Shown: piece by piece, positions 28,569 through 36,710 of the stretch
Position numbering within the stretch: the first letter of the stretch is position 1
Layout: each line of letters opens with the position of its first letter
Assembly (NCBI GenBank): GCA_946481075.1
Contig: CAMLMC010000004.1
Location: 1 to 64,000, forward strand
Direction of reading: 5' to 3'
Length of the DNA: 64,000 bases
Origin: an uncultured Alphaproteobacteria bacterium
Lineage (GTDB): Bacteria; Pseudomonadota; Alphaproteobacteria; Micavibrionales; Micavibrionaceae
Made by a program: the position numbers and the translations under genes
The notes under the pieces: model-generated
The model's input: only the letters and a program-made list of their open reading frames with translations
What the model was told of the DNA's origin: nothing
The model's database searches: none

Positions 28569-30308
28569 ATGGATCTTAACCTTCTGATAAGCCACAACTA
28601 TCCTGATCTCGAAAAGGATTTTGCGCTGTGGGATGCCTATATCGCCGCCCTGCGCCAATCCGGGTCGCTTCAATACTTCCTGCCCGGAACCATCGGCGAA
28701 GAATGGGACGGACTGCAAAACGATGACAGGGAACAAATTCTGGATGATCTGATTGCCCCCCACGAGCAAATCTTTGGCTATACGACTATGCCGCTTTCCA
28801 TCACCAACAGGTATGGCTTTGGTTTTTTCTCTGTGGTTCAAAAAGACGATCACGACAAGATCGAGACGGTTGATGGCGGCATCACCATGCCCAGTACGGG
28901 TAACGAAGAGACACTGCACTTCCTGATTCATTCATTGGCGCGCAATCTTCTTTTTCAGCGCTTTGTGGATGAAGAACTGGAATACACGCCTTTGGCCCAA
29001 GAGTTCAAAGAATACAATGTTACAAGCGGTAGGATGTCGGACGAGCGGACCAGATTGGCCGTCTTTCCCATGCCATCTGATTTCAACATATGGATCAATC
29101 GCCCATCCATGCAATATGCACTGCAGGCCACATCCTATGTTTCAAAGCAACTGGGTGGTGATGGTGATGTCGTCCCCATCATGATTGAACGATTAAGAGC
29201 CGATTTCATCACAGAGCAGCGCGATATTCTTTCGATGCTTCTTGACCACAACGATTGTTTTGATGAAAGCGAAATTTATAAAATGTTCTGGCAGGAACGG
29301 GCGCAGGATTATGTCGATGTCATCATGAAGAATACCGACAAGTTCGATGTTTCCGATGCGATCTATATCATGAACGTCGCCAAAAAAAGCGGCATAGAGA
29401 TTAAAGAGCCGGACAACCTCGAGGACATCTTTTCCAAAAATCCCGTTTTAAAGGCGATGCACATTGCCACCCGCGATGAAGTCATTGACTTCACAAATCG
29501 TCTTGACCGAGAGGGGTTTAAGAAACTCACTCCTCAGGTCCGCCTTCATCTTCTCAGCACTTTGGGCCCGCAAGAAATCCTCAACCACGAAGAGAGAATG
29601 GATTGCGACAATGCCGCAATGTATATCCTAAACAGCTGGCCGCTTCACGAAAGCTATCTTGCCTATTACACAGCGCTGTTCAACGAAATGGGGCCTTTGT
29701 TACGCGAGAAAGAGGATTTGAACACCCTTGGAAAAGAATGGCTTGATGGTTGCGATCTTGATGCAAAAATCGCCTTCCTTTCCGCACTGAATGGACATGC
29801 CTCAATACATCTTGGTATTGACGCCATGCCGATTCTGCCATTTTCAAAACCGATGATAAAACGCGAGGATGGCGATAAATGGACAAAGGATGCCGCGGCA
29901 TTTGCCGCGAGGCATGCCGATGGTGAGTCATTGAAGATAGAATATGGCATGGATATCGACCCCGCCCTTAACAAACGGGGACTGATCGCTATTAACACCC
30001 ATGATGATTTTAGAAGCTTTACAGACAAGACCCCTATGCGGGCGAGCCGTCTTTTGATTCACGAGATAGCGCACCACATCGCCTATAAGGAAATGGCAGA
30101 CGACATCAAGGGCGTTATCGGAGAAAGCGATCCGCGCCTGGCACAGATAAAAGAATTCCGCTTGATCGATGGTTATACTATGACAGATCGACGCTTGCGG
30201 GACGAATTCTCGAATGCTGTTTATCCCCTGATCCAGACCGAAAAATTCCAGTATTGGGTGATGGATGAATTCGAACGGTCCCACCCATTTGGGTTTATGC
30301 CCAAATAA
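28569..30308 (+). CDS. Large protein with a C-terminal HEIAHH metalloprotease-like motif
   Basis: A 579-residue soluble protein with no signal peptide and no family I recognise. The one catalytic-looking motif is HEIAH at 498-502 (LLIHEIAHHIAYKEM), an HExxH zinc-binding pattern, with an Asp/Glu-rich helix further on (RRLRDEFSNAVYPL) that could give the third ligand. Residues 1-450 are mixed helix with long acidic stretches. It has a GC content close to its neighbours, but interrupts the usual accC-aat adjacency seen in related genomes. Activity is inferred only from the motif. Confidence 0.65.
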   Translation: MDLNLLISHNYPDLEKDFALWDAYIAALRQSGSLQYFLPGTIGEEWDGLQNDDREQILDDLIAPHEQIFGYTTMPLSITNRYGFGFFSVVQKDDHDKIETVDGGITMPSTGNEETLHFLIHSLARNLLFQRFVDEELEYTPLAQEFKEYNVTSGRMSDERTRLAVFPMPSDFNIWINRPSMQYALQATSYVSKQLGGDGDVVPIMIERLRADFITEQRDILSMLLDHNDCFDESEIYKMFWQERAQDYVDVIMKNTDKFDVSDAIYIMNVAKKSGIEIKEPDNLEDIFSKNPVLKAMHIATRDEVIDFTNRLDREGFKKLTPQVRLHLLSTLGPQEILNHEERMDCDNAAMYILNSWPLHESYLAYYTALFNEMGPLLREKEDLNTLGKEWLDGCDLDAKIAFLSALNGHASIHLGIDAMPILPFSKPMIKREDGDKWTKDAAAFAARHADGESLKIEYGMDIDPALNKRGLIAINTHDDFRSFTDKTPMRASRLLIHEIAHHIAYKEMADDIKGVIGESDPRLAQIKEFRLIDGYTMTDRRLRDEFSNAVYPLIQTEKFQYWVMDEFERSHPFGFMPK

Positions 30309-30337
30309 CGGTGCTGCCCCGGGTGACCTTTTTGGGG

Positions 30338-30343
30338 TATAAT
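30338..30343 (+). promoter_or_regulatory. TATAAT -10 box just before aat
   Basis: A perfect TATAAT lies 8 bases upstream of the aat ATG at 30352, so a start site 6-8 bases downstream would give a leaderless or nearly leaderless mRNA. No Shine-Dalgarno sequence is seen for aat, which agrees. The -35 region (GGTGACC) is weak. Confidence 0.5.
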
Positions 30344-30351
30344 GCTTCGAG

Positions 30352-31002
30352 ATGAAAACGCTCACCGATTTTATTCTAAACGCCTACCGTGAAGGCGTTT
30401 TCCCGATGGCGGAAAGCGCCGACGATGAAGGATTCGCTTTTTACAAACCGCATGTGCGGGCGCTTCTTCCAATCCGCAATCTTCATATCCCGAAAAGCCT
30501 GATAAAGACCCTGAAAAAACAGCCCTATAAGGTTACAATCGACCGCGCCTTCGAGAGAATCATACGCGGCTGTGCGGCGCGCGAGAGCACATGGATCAAC
30601 GACCCGATCATCAACATGTTCCTGACATTGCACCGCGAAGGCCATGCGCATTCTATCGAATGCTGGGACAAGGACGATAATCTGGCAGGCGGACTTTACG
30701 GCATTTCAATCGGCACGGTGTTTTGCGGAGAAAGCATGGTGAGTTTTCAAAAGGACGCGAGCAAGATCGCGCTGGTCCATCTTTGCGCACTGCTAGATTA
30801 TGGCGGATATACGGTGCTCGATAGCCAGTTCATGAATGAGAATATCGCGCGATTTGGCGCCTATGAGATGCCACAAACCGAATATGAAGCCTTGATCAAA
30901 ACGGAAATGGCCAAGACCGGGAAAAGATTAGACACCATGGGCTTGGACAACGAATTTGTGTTTGATTATTTGCACCGCAGGGATGATCAAACCACAGCCT
31001 GA
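30352..31002 (+). CDS. aat: Leucyl/phenylalanyl-tRNA-protein transferase
   Basis: Adds Leu or Phe from aminoacyl-tRNA to N-terminal Lys/Arg, creating N-degrons recognised by ClpS. The 216-residue protein has YREGVFPMAES, RALLPI near the N-terminus, STWINDPIINMFLTLHREGHAHSIECW, GGLYGISIGTVFCGESMVS and DSQFMNEN. Functionally it joins with clpS-clpA at 36.7-39.4 kb as the N-end rule pathway. Its last 16 bases overlap the convergent TerB-like gene. Confidence 0.95.
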   Translation: MKTLTDFILNAYREGVFPMAESADDEGFAFYKPHVRALLPIRNLHIPKSLIKTLKKQPYKVTIDRAFERIIRGCAARESTWINDPIINMFLTLHREGHAHSIECWDKDDNLAGGLYGISIGTVFCGESMVSFQKDASKIALVHLCALLDYGGYTVLDSQFMNENIARFGAYEMPQTEYEALIKTEMAKTGKRLDTMGLDNEFVFDYLHRRDDQTTA

Positions 31003-31442
31003 TATATTTTCGGGTGCTGCATCATCCCCAGAATTCCCGCCCGTTCATATCGGTCAGTCCAGTCGATCACCCATTCAGAACTACGGCTTTCATGCAATAT
31101 TTTCCGCCCCTCCTTGGTGCCAAGGCAAGAGACGCGGCGCAGGATAATTTTTTCCTGCAAATCCATATCACCTTTCGACCAGACCAGCGTGCGTGCCAGT
31201 TCACAAAACCGCGCACGGTCTTTTTCATCGCTGATCTTACCGTAGAATTTTTCGACATCCTGTGGGTTTTTGAAATCATCCAACAGGATATTTTTTTGTT
31301 CGGCGGAAAAGGGTACGGATACCAGATAACCGGATAAGAGGCTTTGTTCTTCGACTGTTAAAAGCCGGTCCACCAGCGAGAAGGCGAATACCGCCCGCCA
31401 CATGTTGAATTCGCTGTCCGTCACGCCGGATTGCATCGCCAT
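30987..31442 (-). CDS. TerB-like helical protein
   Basis: A 151-residue soluble protein that reads as a TerB-type helical fold: NMWRAVFAFSLVDRLLTVEEQ, SAEQKNILLDDFKNPQDVEKFYGKI, RARFCELARTLVWSKGDMDLQEKII. TerB-like proteins are linked to metal and stress responses, but the match is by pattern and the function is open. Start at 31442 has GGAG seven bases upstream. Confidence 0.6.
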   Translation of the reverse strand: MAMQSGVTDSEFNMWRAVFAFSLVDRLLTVEEQSLLSGYLVSVPFSAEQKNILLDDFKNPQDVEKFYGKISDEKDRARFCELARTLVWSKGDMDLQEKIILRRVSCLGTKEGRKILHESRSSEWVIDWTDRYERAGILGMMQHPKIYQAVV

Positions 31443-31497
31443 GATTGTCTCCAGAAAGGAAAACCAACGAAGCAACACGCGAAAAGTTGCAGAAAGG

Positions 31498-32223
31498 CTA
31501 TTGAACCGGGACGACGCGGCCCTGACTGGGAGAATAGATGCCATCCTCTTGCGGCGGCGCGGATTGCTGTTGCTGCGGATAATAAGGAGCATCCGGATTA
31601 TAGGGCGCATTAGGATCATATTCGGGATCAACCTGCGGGATATTTTGCCCTTCCATATTCTCGGGGGCCTCCAGTTCCGCTTCGCTATCCATCGGGAGAG
31701 TCGACGGATCTTCAACCGGCTGGTCCGAAGGTGTTTCGGGCTCTGCTTCCGAATCCTCTATCACAGGGGTTTGTTCCCCTGCCTGTTCTGGCTGAGCCTG
31801 TTCCTCCTCCGGAGGAGGAATTTCCTCTATCGGTTCTTCCCGTCCGGTGCAATCCAGGACCCAGACATCATAAACAGGATGATCCATCGCCGAGAGCGCG
31901 GGAGAGGAAGCGAACATCCATCCCGAAAACACCCATTCGGATTCATCAGAGCCCGGCGGCACTTCCCAGATTTGCAGGAACGCGGCAGATTCGGGGGTTT
32001 CAATCGGCGGCGCCTTGCGGCAGGCTTGTATCTTGATATAGAGAGGCCCGTATTGAATCGTTGAACCGACTTTCGCCTCGAACGTCACGGTGCGTCCAAC
32101 TGATTTATCAAGTCCCTGTAACTTGATGGAAGGGTAGTCTTCCAGTTCCGCATGGGCAGGCGATGCTGTGGCAAGCAGCAGGGCCGTGATAGCAATCGCT
32201 GGAAATGTAAGAATTCTTATCAT
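31498..32223 (-). CDS. DUF2155 secreted protein with proline/acidic tail
   Basis: A 241-residue exported protein: signal peptide ending SPAHA (about residue 25), a DUF2155 domain (residues 30-130) with QYGPLYIKIQACRKAPP and the hallmark FSGWMFASSPALSAMDHPVY.. DCTG, then a disordered Pro/Glu/Gln-rich tail to the end. DUF2155 is alphaproteobacterial and usually next to the NDUFA12-like gene, as here. Its molecular role is not known; the tail is longer than the usual form. Confidence 0.85.
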   Translation of the reverse strand: MIRILTFPAIAITALLLATASPAHAELEDYPSIKLQGLDKSVGRTVTFEAKVGSTIQYGPLYIKIQACRKAPPIETPESAAFLQIWEVPPGSDESEWVFSGWMFASSPALSAMDHPVYDVWVLDCTGREEPIEEIPPPEEEQAQPEQAGEQTPVIEDSEAEPETPSDQPVEDPSTLPMDSEAELEAPENMEGQNIPQVDPEYDPNAPYNPDAPYYPQQQQSAPPQEDGIYSPSQGRVVPVQ

Positions 32224-32225
32224 CT

Positions 32226-32309
32226 GTCATCCCGGAAAATCCCGAAGGGGTTATATCCGGGATCTTCTTTCATTATTCAGTAAGATCCCGGCTTCCGCCA
32301 GGATGACAT
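32226..32309. repeat. Imperfect palindromic intergenic repeat
   Basis: GTCATCCCGG and CCGGGATCTT arms are mirrored by AAGATCCCGG and CCAGGATGAC, giving an 80-base imperfect palindrome between DUF2155 and mlaD. It resembles dispersed extragenic palindromes (GTCATCC...GGATGAC type) seen in many alphaproteobacteria. Confidence 0.65.
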
Positions 32310-32327
32310 CAAGGCTTTGGGGCCTTT

Positions 32328-32885
32328 TTACGGCGTTTCTTCAGCAGGCGCATCGTCAAGGGCCGGAGATTCCACCGCATCGTCATAGGTGCGAACCGCT
32401 TCGGCGGGAATATCTTCCGCTGCGGGGGCATCGCCGCCTTTTGCCCCATCCATACTGAAAATAAACTTGCCCAGCAATTGTTCGAGGTTTTGCGGCGCCT
32501 GCGTGTAGGAAATATGATCGCCCGCCCCCAGCATTTCATCGGAGGCACCGGGTTGCAGTTCCAGATAGCGGCCGCCCAGCAGACTTTCACTGCTGATCAG
32601 CGCCGATGTATCTTCGGGGAGTTTGATCGAATCATCGATCGCCACGGTCACGCGCGCCTGATAGGTTTCGGGTTGTAATTCGATTTTGGCTATGGATCCA
32701 ACCTTCACACCACTGATCTGCACTGCATCGCCGATGCCCAGGCCACCAATGCCGGTGAAATCCGCCGTCAGGTTATAGCCGCTGACATTGCCGACACTGG
32801 CCGCGGAATAACTAAAGCCGAAAAAAATAGCGGCGACGACGAGGACGACTGCGCCCAGTACCGTTTCAATGTGATTGCGTTTCAT
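32328..32885 (-). CDS. mlaD: MlaD/MCE-domain phospholipid transport protein
   Basis: A 185-residue inner-membrane anchored MCE-domain protein of the Mla lipid-transport ABC system. N-terminal segment ETVLGAVVLVVAAIFFGFSY (residues 7-26) is the anchor; the MCE domain has YNLTADFTGIGGLGIGDAVQ, SGVKVGSIAKIEL and SALISSESLLGGRYLELQPG. The C-terminus after residue 150 is acidic and disordered. The other mla genes are not in the window. It follows the NDUFA12 gene by 22 bases. Confidence 0.9.
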   Translation of the reverse strand: MKRNHIETVLGAVVLVVAAIFFGFSYSAASVGNVSGYNLTADFTGIGGLGIGDAVQISGVKVGSIAKIELQPETYQARVTVAIDDSIKLPEDTSALISSESLLGGRYLELQPGASDEMLGAGDHISYTQAPQNLEQLLGKFIFSMDGAKGGDAPAAEDIPAEAVRTYDDAVESPALDDAPAEETP

Positions 32886-32907
32886 CTTAAAATCCCCACT
32901 TCAAAAA

Positions 32908-33312
32908 TTATTCGGACGGCGTCCAGGCTTCATAATCGCCTGTCGCGCTCTCACGCTGGCCGCCCTTTAAAATATGGCCGGGCGGGCGATAGGCCTGATC
33001 CGTGCCGGTCAGGTTCGGTGTGTGCGGTTTCTGCCATGGGCGACGGAACGATTCGCCGTGCGTGGGCAGCGCATCGGTTTGGTGATGCAGCCAGCCATGC
33101 CATTCCGGCGGAACCTTGGACGCCTCGGGCGCCCCTTTGTAAATCACCCAGCGGCGCTCGCGCTTATAGCCCTTGCGCGGTTTGGCCGTGTAATATTTGT
33201 TGCCGAGGGAATCCGTCCCAACATGCTTTGCGCCGCTCACAAGCGTCACAAAGGTGATATGCGCAGGGGAGAGAGACCCCAGCAGGGAAATGATCGGTGA
33301 AAGAAGCCCCAT
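32908..33312 (-). CDS. NDUFA12-family complex I accessory protein
   Basis: A 134-residue protein with the NDUFA12/B17.2 signatures HVGTDSLGNKYYT, RERRWVIYKG.. EASKVPPEWHGWLHH and a Pro-rich end. It is an accessory part or assembly factor of NADH:ubiquinone oxidoreductase in alphaproteobacteria and mitochondria. First gene of the NDUFA12-mlaD-DUF2155 operon. Confidence 0.93.
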   Translation of the reverse strand: MGLLSPIISLLGSLSPAHITFVTLVSGAKHVGTDSLGNKYYTAKPRKGYKRERRWVIYKGAPEASKVPPEWHGWLHHQTDALPTHGESFRRPWQKPHTPNLTGTDQAYRPPGHILKGGQRESATGDYEAWTPSE

Positions 33313-33406
33313 GAATGTGCCAACCTTTTTTCTTTTCGCGCCTTCAGAAATGGCCTAAAAAGACCAGAAAATCAAGTTTTTATACCATGAAAGGCAAACG
33401 TGGACC

Positions 33407-33874
33407 ATGGACAATGTCGAAAACCGCCTGAAAGAAATCGGCCTTTCCCTGCCCCAGGCCGCGCCGCCCGCCGCGAACTATATCCCCTATGTCATCAGCG
33501 GCCATTTTCTGTTCATCGCCGGGCAGATTCCCTTCCTGAACGGCGAGAAAATGCATTTCGGCAAGCTCGGCGCGGATATGTCAATTGAAGATGCGCAAAA
33601 AGCCGCCCAGGCCTGTGCCCTCAACGTTCTTGCACAGGCAGGGGCCGCCGTTAATGGCGACTGGAGCAGAATCGCGCGATGCGTCCGTGTTGGCGGGTTC
33701 GTCAATTGCACGCCGGAATTTGATCAGATGTCCGTGGTATTGAATGCCGCATCGGATTTGTTGGTTGCCGCACTGGGAGAAAAAGGCCGGCATGCCAGAA
33801 CGGCCGTTGGCGCCAATAGCCTCCCCTTCGGGGTTACGGTCGAGATCGAGGCGATTTTCGAACTGACGCTATAA
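33407..33874 (+). CDS. RidA/YjgF family protein
   Basis: A 155-residue member of the RidA superfamily (YjgF/YER057c). Seen: residues 26-60 PYVISGHFLFIAGQIPFLNG, and the end RTAVGANSLPFGVTVEIEAIFEL. The catalytic Arg of canonical RidA (in GxxRxxxxV) is replaced by the pattern RTAVGANSLPFG, as in the longer alphaproteobacterial subgroup, so imine deaminase activity is uncertain. Its last 6 bases overlap the convergent permease gene. Confidence 0.85.
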   Translation: MDNVENRLKEIGLSLPQAAPPAANYIPYVISGHFLFIAGQIPFLNGEKMHFGKLGADMSIEDAQKAAQACALNVLAQAGAAVNGDWSRIARCVRVGGFVNCTPEFDQMSVVLNAASDLLVAALGEKGRHARTAVGANSLPFGVTVEIEAIFELTL

Positions 33875-35641
33875 CCACACCAGCATAATCATCGGCACGC
33901 CGACGGCAATAACAAGAATGGAAAGCGGCAGGCCCAGCCGCCAGTAATCGGTGAATTTATAGCCGCCCGGCCCCATAACCAGCGTGTTGGATTGGTGTCC
34001 CACCGGCGTCAGGAAATCACACGAGGCACCGATCGCCACCGCCATCAGAAAGGCATCAACAGGCTGGTTCAGCCCGGCTGCCATGCTGGCCGCAATCGGC
34101 GCCATCAAAAGGACGGTTGCCGCATTGTTGAGAAAGGGTGTGACCAGCATCGTCGCCGTCAGGACGATTGCAAGCACCCCCCAGAGCGGCATATCGCCCG
34201 TAAAGCCGGATATCCATTCAGCGACCAGTTCCGCACCGCCGCTATCCTGCATCGCCTGCGTCACCGGAATAAGGGCGCCCAGCAGGATGATCACCGATAC
34301 ATCGATAGCCGAATAGATTTCATTGGGCCGCATGATTTTCAACAGCACCAGCGCCACAACCCCGCCAAGGAATGACACGGCGAGCGGCAACACACCCGTC
34401 ACGGCGAGCGCCACGCAAAGACCCATAATCGCAACCGGCATGAAAACGGCTTTTGGCCTGCCCAGTTGCAGGCCGCGTTCGGCGAGCGGAAGACAGCCGA
34501 GTTCGCGCAAGGTTTCGGACATGGTGTCGATATTCCCCTGAAGCACGATGACATCGCCTTCCTGAAATTTCACATTCGAAAGGCGTTTCTGGCGCTGTTC
34601 GTTCGACTGGCGCACCGCCAGCAGGTTCACGGAAAAGCGGCGGCGCAGATTCAAATCCTTCGGCGAGAAATTGATGAGTTCGGAGCCCGCCATCACCACC
34701 GCCTCAATAATACCAACCTCATCGGAGGTCAGGGCCGCGCCTTCGAATTCCTTACTGCCGATCAGCGAAACTTTGCCTTTGTCGACGAGGGCTTTCAATG
34801 TGATCGGGTCCGTCTTGACGATAACGGTATCGCCCTCACGTACCTTTAACAGGCCCGAGGGGGCAAGATTTCGGTATCCGCTGCGCAGCACACCGATCAC
34901 CGACAAATCACCATCGATGCTGCCTTCCACCTCCCGCACCGTTTTGCCGATGAAGGTGCTGCCTTCTTCGATGTTGATCTCGCTCACATAATCCTCGATT
35001 GAAAACTGCTCTTCGGGGAGCGGCGCGCCGCGGCGGTTTTTGGGCAGCAATTTCCACCCCACCACCAGATACAAGAGACCAGCGGCGCAGATGGCAAGGC
35101 CCACCGGCGCGAAATCGAACATCTGATAGGGCGTGCCGACGAAATCGGCGCGGATATCAGCAATCAACAAATTCGGTGGTGTGCCGATAAGTGTGACAAG
35201 TCCGCCAAGCAGCGAGGCAAAGGCCAGCGGCATCAGAAGTTCGGACGGTTTACGCCCCGCCTTCCTCGCAAAGGAAATGGCGATCGGCATAAATATGGCC
35301 AGCGCGCCGACATTGTTCATAAAAGCCGAGGCCACCATGACCATCAGCGACAGAACGAAAATCTGGAGATAGGGATGATCTGTAAAGCGCGACATGACCT
35401 TTAGCGTCATATCGATAAAGCCCGAGCGGGAGATCGCCGCGGAAATGACAAGGATACAGGCAACCGTCACCACCACCGGATCGGCAAAGCCCGAAAAAGC
35501 GCGCTCCGCCGGAACAATCCCGACCATCACGGCGGCAAAGAGCGAGCCGAGCGCCACGATATCGAACCGCCAGCGATTCCAGATAAAAAGGCCAACGGTT
35601 ATGCCGATCACGGCAAAGGTCAGGATTTGGTCTTGGGTCAT
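33869..35641 (-). CDS. SLC13/DASS-family permease with two RCK_C domains
   Basis: A 590-residue inner-membrane transporter of the divalent-anion/sodium symporter type. About 11 hydrophobic segments; family motifs FMNNVGALAIFMPIAISFARK near the N-terminal half, NAATVLLMAPIAASMA and VGHQSNTLVMGPGGYKFTDYWR near the end. Between residues 205 and 375 two TrkA_C (RCK_C) domains are inserted (RSGYRNLAPSGLLKVREGDTV; NVKFQEGDVIVLQG), possible ligand-sensing regulators. Substrate (dicarboxylate, sulfate or other anion) cannot be told from sequence. Confidence 0.88.
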   Translation of the reverse strand: MTQDQILTFAVIGITVGLFIWNRWRFDIVALGSLFAAVMVGIVPAERAFSGFADPVVVTVACILVISAAISRSGFIDMTLKVMSRFTDHPYLQIFVLSLMVMVASAFMNNVGALAIFMPIAISFARKAGRKPSELLMPLAFASLLGGLVTLIGTPPNLLIADIRADFVGTPYQMFDFAPVGLAICAAGLLYLVVGWKLLPKNRRGAPLPEEQFSIEDYVSEINIEEGSTFIGKTVREVEGSIDGDLSVIGVLRSGYRNLAPSGLLKVREGDTVIVKTDPITLKALVDKGKVSLIGSKEFEGAALTSDEVGIIEAVVMAGSELINFSPKDLNLRRRFSVNLLAVRQSNEQRQKRLSNVKFQEGDVIVLQGNIDTMSETLRELGCLPLAERGLQLGRPKAVFMPVAIMGLCVALAVTGVLPLAVSFLGGVVALVLLKIMRPNEIYSAIDVSVIILLGALIPVTQAMQDSGGAELVAEWISGFTGDMPLWGVLAIVLTATMLVTPFLNNAATVLLMAPIAASMAAGLNQPVDAFLMAVAIGASCDFLTPVGHQSNTLVMGPGGYKFTDYWRLGLPLSILVIAVGVPMIMLVWL

Positions 35642-35756
35642 GAAATCTCTCTGTTACGCCAGCAAACGGCCGAATGCGGTAAAAGTTGCGTTAACACCCT
35701 ATTATGACACAGAGTTTTTGCTAAACCCAACTCATAAGTCATGGTATGATTATGGT

Positions 35757-36563
35757 ATGAAACATATTCGCCAGTCTGGAAACGTCCTTTTTCTTGTCCT
35801 GATCGCCGTCGCCCTCTTTGGTGCGTTGGCTTACGCCTTTACACAAGGTAGTCGTACCAATGTCGGCTGGCTGGAGGGCGAAGAAACCAAGGCCAATGCC
35901 ACGGCAAGCGCGGCCTACACACAGGCCGTCAACATGGCCGTGAAACGATTAAAGCTGCGCGGATGCACCGATGCACAAATTTCCTATGAAACACCCAGCG
36001 GTAATAACGTCAATGCCGACGCGCCAGCGGATCAGCGATGCCATGTTTTCAGGCTTGCTGGAGGCGGAGTCCAGTTTCAGGGTGCGGATGTCGCACCGGC
36101 AGATGTCTGCACAACAGGCCCTGTAGGAACAGTATGTACTTCAGACGGTGCAATTTATGTTGGAGATTTGGGTGGAGCTCGTCGTTATGTGAGAGATAGT
36201 GATTCAGGAACAGTTGTCTTTGCAAGTGGGTCTGCGAACTATGCTAGCAATAATACTGATGGGTTATCTATTACGAATATTCTTATTAACACTCCTCCCG
36301 GGGGATATAGTTATCCTGCTGCAACCACGTGCAGAGCATTAGGTATTTCTTGGTATGTGCCTGCGAGAGATGAACTCAACTTATTATGGACTAACAGGGT
36401 TGTATTGAACCTTGCCAGTATAGGAATTAACGTTAGTGGCTCTTACTATGCAACCTCCACGCAGCTCCTTGATGCCGTTATTATGATTCAAAGATTTGAC
36501 ACCGGCGAACAAAATAATGGGGGAAAACAGTGGTCGCGACCGCTAAGATGTATGCGAAGATAA
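35757..36563 (+). CDS. Pilin-like surface protein with Lcl/DUF1566-like C-terminal domain
   Basis: A 268-residue protein. Its N-terminus, HIRQSGNVLFLVLIAVALFG, is a membrane helix after a short basic leader and is shared with the gene at 42545 (RQSGNILIYILGAIFLLG), though it lacks a canonical prepilin GFTLxE site. The middle (HVFRLAGGGVQFQG) is also shared. From about 36120 base composition turns AT-rich and the C-terminal 145 residues look like the Lcl/DUF1566 fold: WYVPARDELNLLW, YYATSTQ, WSRPLRCMRR. Such domains occur on adhesins with a C-type-lectin-like fold. The ATG at 35757 is used; no strong ribosome site is visible. Confidence 0.7.
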   Translation: MKHIRQSGNVLFLVLIAVALFGALAYAFTQGSRTNVGWLEGEETKANATASAAYTQAVNMAVKRLKLRGCTDAQISYETPSGNNVNADAPADQRCHVFRLAGGGVQFQGADVAPADVCTTGPVGTVCTSDGAIYVGDLGGARRYVRDSDSGTVVFASGSANYASNNTDGLSITNILINTPPGGYSYPAATTCRALGISWYVPARDELNLLWTNRVVLNLASIGINVSGSYYATSTQLLDAVIMIQRFDTGEQNNGGKQWSRPLRCMRR

Positions 36564-36604
36564 CTCTTACTTCACCGTCTTTTCATCGTCGGACTTTTTA
36601 ACAG

Positions 36605-36702
36605 CGTCATCACGAGGAGGCGAAGCCGACGCGGCAATCCATCCTGCGGTGGGCTCAATATCGGAAGCTGGATTGCTTCGTCACTACGTTCCTCGCAATG
36701 AC
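36605..36702. repeat. Dispersed palindromic repeat downstream of clpA
   Basis: Left arm GTCATCACGAGGAGGCGAAG..GGCAATCCATCCTGC and right arm AGCTGGATTGCTTCG..CTCGCAATGAC form an imperfect 98-base palindrome of the widespread GTCATTGCGAG...GAAGCAATCC type. It lies between clpA and the end of the pilin-like gene. Confidence 0.75.
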
Positions 36703-36710
36703 AGATCGTA

